A stretch of DNA of 64,000 nt, from the NCBI RefSeq assembly GCF_021018805.1, contig NC_086247.1:118889094-118953093 (forward strand). The letters are read 5' to 3'. Shown here piece after piece: positions 23,828 through 34,455 of this stretch. The notes beneath the pieces were generated by a model. That model was not told where the DNA came from. It saw only the letters and a list, made by a program, of their open reading frames with translations, and ran no database searches. The position numbers were made by a program, and so were the translations under genes. The number at the start of each line of letters is the position of its first letter. Positions within the stretch are counted from its first letter, which is position 1. Source of the stretch: Prinia subflava. Lineage: Eukaryota > Chordata > Aves > Passeriformes > Cisticolidae.

Positions 23828-23881
23828 ATAATATCTGAAAGAAATAATATCTGAAAGGAATAATATCTGAAATAATCTGAA
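23828..23881. repeat. 16-bp tandem repeat, about 3.3 copies
   Basis: Units of ataatatctgaaag plus two bases start at 23828, 23844 and 23860, followed by a partial copy. The period is 16 bp. Confidence 0.9.
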
Positions 23882-24172
23882 GTGCAAAAGGATAAAATCC
23901 TAGAATGGATACAGCTCACAAAAAAATGTAAAGCTGTTGAGTTGCTGTGTTGTCTGGGGTACTCTGCAAGGAAGGTGGAACAATGTTGAATCTTGACATT
24001 AATTTTGTTGCATTCTTCTTGTCTCACAAATTTTGGTATGTTTCAGTGATTAAACACAATCTGTTATGATGGTGTAAAATATCTCTAGGAGTTAATGCTG
24101 GAGCTGACCACAGGGGAGATAATTTGCATTGGATAAGCAAATGTAGAAATTATTGTTTTATACTTGAAAATT

Positions 24173-24178
24173 AATAAA
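24173..24178 (+). terminator. HACL1: Candidate distal poly(A) signal AATAAA
   Basis: A canonical AATAAA is followed within 60 bp by a GT-rich element (gtgtttcagttttgtgtcag). If used by HACL1 it would give a 1.9-kb 3' UTR. Confidence 0.35.
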
Positions 24179-25112
24179 AAGTGATTTTCATGCTTTCTCC
24201 TTTAATGAGAGTGTTTCAGTTTTGTGTCAGCTGTTGGAAATTGGCTTACATTTGATTTCCTAAAATGTGTTGGATAAATACAATAACATGCACAATTTAT
24301 TTTAATAAGTTAAGATGTGGAAAATGGAAAGCAAAGAATTTGAAACTGTGGGGAGGTGATAACATAATTGATAACATCAGTTTGGATTTCATTAAGCTTG
24401 AAAAAAGCTTGAGAAAGAATTAACACTGCATCTTATTGCTTTAAAATAGACATGATACTACGATAATAGAATTTCTTAGGTTGTAATGATTAGGGGTTTT
24501 GATATGAGAGAGGGCATGATTTCCACATAAAACCAAGGAGAGTGAAATCTCTGCTGCTTTGTTTATAGACCTACCTGCTTGGTATTGTTTTACAACATGG
24601 AATTGATCTAAGAGGAGTGTTAGGCAGATGGAATTGCATGAAAGAACAGTTTCAAAGATGAGACAGAAACAAGCTGTCTCTGAAGTGTCCTGATTTTATT
24701 AAAAGGAGCAAAAAATTACAGATGTTGTCAACTTGGAGAATGCTGTGACCCATGTAGCTTTACCCAACTGGAAGTTTTCCTTCAACGCCAGAACTTGGAA
24801 TTAAAGGGATTGAAAAGACTCAAGAGGAAGAAAATGTCTGGGCCTCAGCTGAGGGAAGATGCTTTGAAATAGATACTGAGTGTAATTTACTGGAACACGT
24901 CAGGAGAAGTTCATGTTTAAATATGATTCAGTTCTGAGTTTTCAGGTAAATCAAGAAAACTTGAAATCCCTGCTGTATGTGTTGTGGGTGCCCTCCATTA
25001 ATCATTAGTCCAGTGCCTGTGGAAACTTTTCAAACAGGGGCCTGCTCTGTTTTTGGGGTTCACTCCAGCAGCACTTGGCCTCTTCAAAGAGACATGAGGG
25101 GGGTTGAAACAT

Positions 25113-25722
25113 TGTCTTGGGTTGAAAATCTAACCAAAAATGTGTAGTCTATTTTCATCTCTTGAAGTCGGTTGGGAGATATTGTTCTTTATCTCTGGTA
25201 ACTCTAGGGGTAGAAAGAAGGCGGGTGCCCTCTGTTAATGGGACACCTGATAACACCAGATAAGGCAGTGCCTTCTTATCTCTTCCTCCACCCATCCTCC
25301 TCCCAGGGACATCACCTGTGAATGGGCCATTTAAGGCCTCTCACATGACTGATAACATCACCTCATTCCATCGAAGATGCTCCACCCAGTGGGAGGAGTC
25401 AAAGCCTTTCCACTAGCATAAAAGCAGCAATCCCAAACATTAAAATAGCCTTTCCACTGGATTCCCAGAGGATGACTGGACCCTTTCTTGAGAATCATCT
25501 CTACTCCAATGGAGCCACAACTGTCACTGCAGGAGGACTCACTTCGGGCTGCTTCCAACACCCTGACCAACCGAGTGTCAGGTTTGCATTCTGACTCTGT
25601 CAGTGGTCCTTTGTACTATTGCATTTATCTTATTTTTACTTTTCTTGTTGTTTGTTCTTCTCTCTCTATTAACTTGTATATCTGACTTGGAGTCTCACTG
25701 GTTTTGCTTTCAAACCAGTACA
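25113..25722 (+). mobile_element. Probable solo LTR of an endogenous retrovirus
   Basis: A 610-bp block starts with TGT and ends with ACA and is flanked by nearly matching 5-mers (aacat before, agcat after), as expected for an LTR with a 5-bp target duplication. Internally it has a TATA-like cataaaag (25417-25424) and, 22 bp later, an ATTAAA (25439-25444), followed by a T-rich end resembling U5, all on the plus strand. No internal gag or pol sequence adjoins it, so it would be a recombined solo LTR. The family was not identified; the boundaries are inferred. Confidence 0.5.
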
Positions 25723-25849
25723 AGCATATGATACAGGAAAAGTATTACAGAGATGTCCAAAACCTAATAGGTAATTTCATTATGGGACCAGATGTGAAAC
25801 CATTAGGAGCCCCAAAAAAATGGCCTGGTATGAGAAATAAGGACCATGG

Positions 25850-25975
25850 AATCACAGAATATTCTGAGTTGGAAGGGACCCAGAAGGATCATGCAGTCCA
25901 ACTCTAAGAAGATGGCCCACAGGGGTCAAATGCCCAACCGTGGCATTATTAGCACCATGCTCCAGCCACCTGAGG
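25850..25975 (-). mobile_element. CR1 LINE 3' fragment
   Basis: It reads aatcacagaatattctgagt tggaagggacc and continues to gtccaactct. This is the reverse complement of the CR1 3' end (ggtcccttccaac, then the attctgtgatt tail). Confidence 0.85.
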
Positions 25976-28900
25976 TAAGGGGTCAGGTTTGTTAGTGTCT
26001 CAGCACCTCACAAAACAGCATAACGTGTTGAGTATGTGTTTCTGCAGCCCCTTGTGTGCTCAGCTTGCTAACAGGTTTAGTTTGCAATAATTCCAAACTG
26101 CTCAGTAACTGTGTTCCACCTTTAGTCTGCAGTGAATTCTCTGGGCTCTGCCCTGTGAGCATTTGGGTGTACAGTGTGTCTGCTTGCCTTTGGTTGTTAT
26201 AGCCACGTAGCACATACCCATTTTTATGAGAAATCAGATGTAGGTTTGATCTGGCCAGATTTGGGTTTTAAGCACTCCTTCAAAAGCCCGAGTACACAGA
26301 AAACAAGCAGCAATGCATCTCCAGGTCTGCCACTCTGGACCCACAAGCAACACGCACACTGGCTGGAAGCTATGGTAAAAGTGTTATTAAGAAATATGTC
26401 TTCTACACTGACTACCTCCTATTTTATATGTTGTAATCAAAATCCCCTCTGCAGCTCTTTTTAGGCTATTTTAAAGAGCTTGATGGCTGTACTTAGAGGA
26501 AAGAGTGCTTGGCACTCCTCTGCTTAGTTCTGAGGTCAGACCAGGAATCAGAGCTGCTCTTATGTATGGCAAACTGGCAATGTGACTTCTATCGATTTAT
26601 TTGCTTATAAGTAAATGTTGAAATGAGTAAGAAACAGCTATTCTGAAGCAAACATTAGCTATTTCTTTTGATGAGGGGATTGAGACCAGATGGACAAGCT
26701 TTAAAGAGGCCCTCAGTAAAGCAGACCCTTCCAGCTAATTACGGCACACAGTAATATAAATGAGAGTTATTTCAGTGTCTGTTCTTTCCAGGAATCTCTA
26801 AGATGGCAGAAATAGTGACAAAATAAGTAAGAAAAGTTAATAAACTGACAGTCTGCTTGCTTGAGTCAATATGCTTAAGAAATTTAGTGTTTCATTGGTC
26901 TTTTCAAGGGGATGATAGAAAAAGCAAGGAAGGATACTACTGAAAGAGTTGCATAATTTAATCTGGAATTTTTTTTTTTTTTTGTCAGCTAGAAATTATT
27001 TGTATAATACCTTGGATCAAATTCTAGACTGGAAGCATAGAAGGGATGCTTTTGAAGACAGGATATGAATTGCTGTACTTGAGAATTGGAGAAATGGATT
27101 AGCATCTTATCTAGGCTTGTATAAATGGCCACGATCACATGAATGTAAGCAGCTTAGAATATCTTTGCACATAAGTAATGGGAGATTTCCTCTAGTACTT
27201 AATGCTGGTAATGTTACCACATGAGGAAGATAGTGGAAGACTCACATAAGCCTTGTTACATCTCCAGCCTATACAGCAATCTAAGTTTTTGGGCTCTTGA
27301 TTCCAGAAAGCAATCACTGTTCCTGTGTGTGAGTTTTGTGCAGTGACTACCTGTAGCTGTTGCAGCATGAAACTTGTCAAAGCCTGCAGGCCTGAGAACA
27401 AAACTGTTGGACAGGGTTCAGTTCTCCTGTGTAGGTTTGCCTACCTCTGCATCACCTTGCAGCTCTAGAGGTGATGTGATATCAGCACACATTCTGTGAT
27501 CCAAGCTAGAGCTCCACAATGTCTAGGTCCAAGTCCCTCTTTAATGAAATCTTCACATTAAAAGTATTTTTTTTTAAAAATTGTCTTTCCTAAGTGTTTG
27601 AAGGATTTGTCTTCTATCTCCTTGGCATTGTCATTAATGTCATTATGACATAATAAATTAAAATTTATGGCATTTTTTAAAAAGGGCTTATAGCCTTGGT
27701 GCTGGGAGGTGCTGATACCAGAACTGGTGGGTGAAGGCATACTTCAGGTTCCAGCCAAAGCAGTGCATCCTTCTTAGAGCAAGGAGACACAGCTGCTGGG
27801 ATTGTGGTATGAAAGCCTCCTTAGCCAGGCTGTAAACCACCTGCTTGCTCTGCAAAAACAGGGGTATCATTCAAGTGCCCAGAAAATAAGTTAAAAGTAT
27901 GTTAGGTAAAATTAATATTTCATCCCTGCCAAGAATTTAAATCTACCCAACCTAAGCAGCTAATGCTGGGTCTCATTTTATGTAGTTGAAATCAGTAAGA
28001 CCTTATTAATGATTTTGGTGCAGAAGCTGTTTTTTCTCTAAGCTTTCATCTCTGTGTGCCAAACTGCCATTTGGTAAGGATGTCTTAAATACAAATTAGT
28101 GAAGCTTTAAAAGTAGGACTTTGTAAAGGAAATTCAACTGCAGCCTTATTTACAGTTCCCTGATTCTGCAAAGGGTGCTGGGAAAAGGCACTTGTCTAAT
28201 TTGATTATGTTCAATTATCCTGTGTTTGGAAGATGACAACCCTGGCATCCCAGAATGACCGGGCAACAGGCAGTGCCCAGGCATTTCCTATGGCTGCCGT
28301 GGTAACAGTGTAGTTTGGCTTCAAAATTTGAACCACTCTAAGAAGAGAAATCCTCTCCACCTTTAGCCTGAACCAGCATCTTTTAAAATCAGCCTGAAAT
28401 TCATTATCAGCTTACAAAAACAGGGCAGTTTTCCAGCATGGATGTGGCTTGCCCAACAGCTATGGTGCCAGAGGACTCTCACTGAGTTGTGCTTGCTGTA
28501 TTGTCCTGGTCAGCACTTGTAGCCACCCATTTACTTAAAACACCCTAAAAATCAAACATGTTCTGCTATTTCTTCTTGCTATTCTACTGTGACCTATTTC
28601 TTTACCTTTCTGCAGTTTTATAATGTCGGTTTTTCTGTCAAGCCTTTTGGTCAGCCCTTGGATGTTGTCCTCTGCTACTGCTCCCCAAGTGGGTTTAGCA
28701 GCTCTGCTCCTGGTTTTGCATCCTGTAAATCACAGGATCCCAAAACACTTAGTGCCCAGAGGTATCCAGGAGAGAGAAACATGAGCCATGGGAAAATGAG
28801 GCTTCATGTTGTTTGAAAGACAAGGTATCTTTCAAGGCCCTGACTTGACAAGGTACCTATGCATAGGCTTCATTTCAGGAGCACCTTCTTTCTTTCACTT

Positions 28901-31028
28901 GCAGGTCTGCAGTTGCACTCATGATTAAGTATTTTCCTGAATTAGTGGTGCTTTGGCCACTCATCTGAAGGCACTACAACCTTCTGTAGAGGATCCCTGT
29001 GTCTGGGGGCATTCTCCTAGGCATGGATGCACTGGTGTTTGGATCCATGTTTGTTTGCATGGCAGTGGTGAAGTGGGCTGTACTGCAGTATGGAAGTCAG
29101 GAACAGGATACTGCATTGCCAGGCATCCATGAAGCCCTCTGGAATTAAAAGCCCTGAGTTTTGTGTGAGCGTTAAAATAATGATGTTAATAGTTTTTTCT
29201 GAAAAAAAATATTAAGTCTTTTCTGTTAACAGAGGAAAAAAGATTATGTTTTGTGGTGTTTAATTCACTGGGCTCTTTGGCAAGCTAGATGATAAATCAC
29301 TTAAATTAGGAGTTGTGGGAGCCAATTACTGGCAGATATTCCTGTGTTCTGTGCCTCCAGCAGCATGGCAGCGATACTGGTATAGGCAGGGAGTTCTGCA
29401 GAAATTTACTAATAGAAGTAAATAGCAGTAGACAATCCAAAAGAAAAGAAGATGAAAAAAATTACCCTGCACACTATTTCCATCTCCTCTAGTTGCAAGT
29501 AGCAAGACCAGACTGGGTTATAGCTGTGACTTGTTTGTGATTCACCATCCGAGGATGTTGAAGACAATTTATCTGCTTAGATACTGGTGACAGGAGACCT
29601 CAGTTGGCTGGGACTGGGATTATCAAGGCCATCTTCTTTGTCCTACAGGTCATTTTTCTATTAATCATTCTGAGGTTTTGCATGTTTGCCCCAGATTTTC
29701 CAAACCTGGCAATCCTGGACATACATCTTTTATCCTCTGCATATGTGTGAGCATGTATGATGAGTACATCTCATCCAAGAAGCATTGTGTGTTCTGCAGT
29801 TTGAAAGGTGAAGTGTAAAAGAAAAATGAAGTGAAAATGAGTAAGAAGAGTGCTTTTATAAAAGTCAGCACATGAATTATTATTTTAAAGTTTTTCTACT
29901 TAGTTGTGCCCTCCAACATTCAAGGCCACAAGTGGGGCGGTTTTGGTAGCTTTGATGGAAGTCATTTTGAATTATCCCATAAACTTTAATCAAGTCCTTA
30001 ATTCTTTTGTTCTTCAGTAGAAAAAGAAATGTGTGAATGGGGATTACTCACAGGAGTGAAAAAAAAAAATAAGTGAAGGACTGATCCTTTGAATTAAGTC
30101 TAAAAGTGCAAGGTTAATGTTTCAAGATGAACTTTCTAAACTTGGGATGAGAGCTGGGCTGCACTGCAGTCCAATAGGCTCTGAAGAGTATAAAGATAAA
30201 TCATCTTCCCTAGTCAGTTTTGCTTTTCTGTGAACCATAGAGTACAGAGAAAAGAGGAGGCCAGAAGGCTGCTGCTTGTTGTGAAATGTGTAACATCCAT
30301 TAAGTGGCTAATTTGCAATACATTTCCAAAATTTTTTGGAAATTGCTAGTCATGAATGTCCTGCCATCCATGTGCTCCTTCACCCTGTTCATGCAGTGGG
30401 TGGTAAACTGAAGCCTGACTAGTGCTGGCTTGCCTTTAGCTGACCACCTGCTCCTGTCCTGATGTCCAGCTGGGTGACTGGCATGGCTGGAGCTGCGGGG
30501 TAAGCCAGAGCTTCATCAGCTGTGAATGTGCTTGGATTTACTTCATCACACAGTTAGTGGGTCTGTTCCTATGCGGGCTTCTGAATTAAATTTAAATACA
30601 CCAGCAAGGAAATGGTGAAGCCACTCACTGGCTTTCTGCACTTATTACCATTTTGCTTCATCAGCTGCCTTTGTGCTTTAGGTAACACCTAAAGGTGATG
30701 TTAGCCATGGTGTCATAGCACTGAATCTAAGTGTTAGACATAACTGATTCAAGTGTGCAAAACTGAACATGTATTTTTGTTGTGAAAAACAATTGTTGCT
30801 AAATAACTATCTCACAAGGAAAATGTAATTATAAAGATTATTTTCCTGCTCCTGCTCTAATTGAATGAACAGGATTCTTCTGTACTACTTTGCAGGCACA
30901 AGCTGTTATTGAATTACTGCATTAACTTGGGGTTGCTGTTTTACCTTTGCCCCACTCAGCAAAAAGAGCTTTCAGACCTTTGAACTAGAAAGTCTCAATT
31001 ATACATTGAGTATCTCAACAGAGTTTTA

Positions 31029-31246
31029 AACTAAAAGAGGGTAGACCTAGGCTAAGTGAAAGGAAGAATTTTTTTGTGGTGAGGATGGTGAGATAGTGAA
31101 GCAATTTGCCCCAAGAAATGGTGGATGCCTCTTCCCTATAAACATTCAAGCTCAGGTTGGGTGGGGCTCTGATCTATTGAAATGACCCTGCTTATTGCAG
31201 GGGATTGGACTAGATGAGCTATCTGACCCAAATTATCCCGTGATTA
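31029..31246 (+). mobile_element. Older CR1 LINE fragment
   Basis: Segments such as actaaaagagggtagac, gtgaggatggtgagatagtg, gaaatggtggatgcctc and ggggattggactagatgagc follow the order of the CR1 3' region on the plus strand, with many substitutions. The tail is lost. Confidence 0.75.
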
Positions 31247-34073
31247 TCTTTGTCCTTCTAACTAGAATGGTGTTCATGAAAGAATTTGAGATTGATGGTA
31301 TTTTAACTATATTCATTTTACCTTGTCTTGTTAATGCAGTACTTGCCAACCAAAAGTGAACAGGGCTGGAAAAAAAGCCTTCTTTTTAACAAGTAATCAT
31401 TAATTCTTGCATAGAAAAAGGCATGTAAATTCTGTTTACATGGTAGTGCCATTAGCAGATTCCTCCATTTGCTTCAAAGAGCTCAAGTTTGGGCCAAAAA
31501 GGTCAAGCAACAGCTCCTTGAAGAGATAAATTTTCAGGCTATTTTTTTCATTATGTGTTGGTTGGCTTTTGGCACTTTTAATTGTTTAATTGTGGCATCT
31601 ACCACAAAGAAAAAAAAATTAAGGAATAGTTGGAGAAATGCTTTGCTGGGCTGAGCAAGTTCACGGGGCTCAGAGCCTGGAAAGCACGTTTGTCAAGCCT
31701 CCCATGGCAGATCCCTCCTGCTACGTGACACTTTCCCTCCTCAGGATTCCCTCTGCCATAGGCACTGGTGCCATGGAGGTCAGCAAGAAGCTGTGTGACC
31801 AGGTGTGCAGCCCTGCCATCCAGCCTGGAGCAGGGAATGTCAGTCTGCTGTGCTGTCACCTGCGTAAGTCAAATCAAGAAGACCATAGCTATTGTCCATT
31901 TTATTTCCAATGGACCTCGTTCTTCCCTCATGAAACCATTACCAACCTTGCCAGCAGTGTCAGCTGGTAAGGCCAGCTCCCCAAAATTAGAGGAAACAGA
32001 ACACAGGACTTGCACTCTGACATGGCCTTGCTCACTATCCTGTCATGAGAGTTCTCCACTAAAATCTAAAGAGGGAATGGAATTACATCATGAAGAAGAG
32101 GTCTCTTCAAACGAATGTAAATCCAAACATCTCCTTTGGAGTTTTTGTGAAAGATGGTGTGTTTTCCAGAGGAGAGGGTGTGCCCACAGAGCTTTTTTCT
32201 CACACATGGCTGAGAGCCATTTCAGGTCAAACAGGCTCAGAGTGATGGAGATGCTGTGCTGAAAGGAAGGAGAACATTGACAAAACCTCCATTTTAGTCA
32301 GGGTTCTCCACTGCAATAAGTGGCCTAAAAAGTCTCTGTTTAAGAATTGACTGCAAAGCTAACTTAATATGTTTTTCCTAATTCTGAACCAGCCCTGGCT
32401 TTCTGTATCACTTCTGGCTACCTTTGATATAGAATCATAGAGGGAGGGGAAAGATATTAGTCCTACTGCATCATCTTAGTTCTTTCTAGTATTATTTGAT
32501 TAATTATTTCCTTATCAAATAAAACTTGTTTTGTAGTAGAAATCTATACCAAATTTTCATTTGCAAAAAGGCTGCAGGAGGATTTCAGCAGGATTTGAAA
32601 TTATTTACTGGTTCCTTTGACTAACTATTGTGTTGGTCACATATTTTCAGAGGTGAATCTTTTAATACAATCTCGACATTTTAACTTTTGACCAATCTTT
32701 TTTCCAGCCTCCATGTAGGCTTCTAACATGGGGACATTTGTCTTGCATGCTTAGGGCTTGTCATGATAAACTTCCCAAGAGCTATTCCTTCTGCTCTGAG
32801 ATGTAGCATGCCAAGAGAACTAATGGCACTCATTTAATCCATGGTTATCTTGGCCAAAGAAGAAAGAGACCAAATTACTATCTTCACTGTGAAAAGCCAA
32901 ATACTAAAAAGTAACAGGCAGTAGAATAAAGTAGATAAGATTAAAGTAGAAAATATGTTATCCAAAATATTGCCATACTGGAAAGAGATTTTAGAAAGCA
33001 TTATGGTTATATTAAGCATGTCTTTTAGGGGTAAAATATATAAGATGTGATTTTTCCCATCTAGCCATCACATTTAGAAAGATTTTGTCAATATGTTTGC
33101 AATGCATTGAAAGTAACAGCCAAGGCTGTTTCCAGAATTGTGGAAATACCTCACTTTTCTCTTCAGTGGAATTAATGCCCAGGGAGACCTGTCATCATTT
33201 CTGTCAGTGAGATCTGGAAATGGATTCTCAAATGGGAAAAAAGATCAATTCTATAATTAATCCAAAATACTTTCACATTTTTGTTGGAGGAAACTATAAA
33301 GAGTGGGCACAGAAAACCATCTCCATCTGGGAGACAGTAATGTTTTTCACAGCAAAGGACGTACCTCTGATTTTCATGGAAACCACTGTCAGACTCCAGG
33401 CAGAGAGGAAAATCTCTGCTATTTATTCAGAGGGTACAAATTAATCTGTAAAGCCCTGCATGTTGCAATAAGGGATGGAACCCCCAAACTTTTGTAAAGG
33501 CAGCAAGGGCACCTGCTGCTTTTCAGAGAGTGGGAGGTTTGTTTTGTTCACATAGTGCTGTGTAATGTGTTGACCATCTCCACCCCCAGAGCTGATAGAG
33601 TTTCATTCATCCCCTCATGGCACATGTATTAATTCTTTCCCTGTTGCACCCCATCAGTGAACTCTGCAATCCTGCAATGTCCAGCACTGTCAGCAATACT
33701 GTCATTTTCACTTAAATCCAAAATAATAATGTGTTTGTTGGTTAGTGAAGCTTTTAGGGCATCTCTCACCTTGAGCTGCACTCTGTTCACGAATGCAACA
33801 TTCATAGCTAGCAGGGATAAGCAGATATTAGGTCACTGCTCATCTCTCTCATTAAGGCAATTAGTGACCTGTAGAAGATGATCAATCAGGGATTTTATCC
33901 ATCTCGATGCCAGTGTCTGGTTGCCTGTACAGAAGGATTCTGTTTACAGTCCCGTTCTTAATTTCTCCCATTCCTGCTCATCATTATTATTATCCAAAGT
34001 GCCTTTTTGCTTCTGTTAGCAAAACCAGAATCCCCCATGCCTCAGTTTTAGCAGCTAATGTCCACAATAGGGG

Positions 34074-34103
34074 CAACTGATCCAGCACAGGAGTTAAATA
34101 TAA
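34074..34103 (+). promoter_or_regulatory. E-box plus MEF2/TATA-like site upstream of COLQ
   Basis: CAACTG (34074-34079) fits the E-box consensus CANNTG. TTAAATATAA (34094-34103) fits the MEF2 consensus YTAWWWWTAR exactly and could also serve as a TATA-like element. They are 14 bp apart and about 250 bp before the COLQ start codon. If the second acts as TATA, transcription would start near 34125-34130. Function is inferred from motif match and the known muscle expression of COLQ. Confidence 0.4.
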
Positions 34104-34182
34104 CTGTGTCTAGTGTAAGGAGAAGATTTAATGGGAAATGGTTGGCATTCTTTCTTCCTAAAGGCACGGAGAGGGAGGGGGA

Positions 34183-34209
34183 AGAGAGAGAGAGAGAGAG
34201 AGAGAGAGA
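34183..34209. repeat. (AG)13 microsatellite in the probable COLQ leader
   Basis: Thirteen uninterrupted AG units (34183-34208) sit inside a longer purine-rich block about 140 bp before the COLQ ATG, followed by a short CA-rich stretch. Confidence 0.95.
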
Positions 34210-34349
34210 CGTACACAGACAGACACACACACGCATCCCATAGTGAGGGCAGAGGCAGAGAGCAGGCAAGGCAGAGAGGGAGCGAGGGGAGACAGAGAGC
34301 CCCAAAGCAGCCCTCACCTCTGAGCTGGGATCTGCAGGGCAGAGCCAGC

Positions 34350-34455
34350 ATGTTGGTCCTCAGCCCGCTTGTCCGGGGATCTTACCTGCTGCTTTTCTTC
34401 TGCTTTGCTTTGTCTCAGACTGCGTACGCTGACAATGTCTTCTCACTTTCAGCAG
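34350..34455 (+). CDS. COLQ: COLQ coding exon 1 (signal peptide)
   Basis: Encodes residues 1-35, starting [20 protein letters not shown], plus one base of codon 36. The start has A at -3. Cleavage is plausible after AYA (residue 27). Donor G|gtaaat, phase 1. The arrangement matches human exon 1, which ends ISA. Confidence 0.9.

Larger units (their letters stand above)
22305..34090. other. HACL1-COLQ intergenic region
   Basis: About 12 kb including the HACL1 3' UTR. It contains candidate poly(A) signals, a 16-bp tandem repeat at 23828, a probable solo LTR at 25113-25722, a CR1 tail at 25850 and an older CR1 at 31029. The longest open frame (31768-32262, 164 codons) has no recognisable domain and no splice or start support. 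I see no other gene. Confidence 0.75.

Noticed and set aside
30323..30342. Inverted repeat tttccaaaa-tt-ttttggaaa
   Set aside because: Arms are only 9 bp of A/T-rich sequence, which is expected by chance in an AT-rich intergenic region.
31768..32262. 164-codon plus-strand frame in the intergenic region, overlapping another of 110 codons
   Set aside because: No recognisable domain, no signal peptide and no promoter or poly(A) context. Overlapping long frames in two phases suggest chance in a locally less AT-rich stretch.
32430..32480. Possible CR1 tail (tagaatcatagagggaggg)
   Set aside because: Only about 15 bases resemble CR1 and the expected ttggaagggacc block does not follow.
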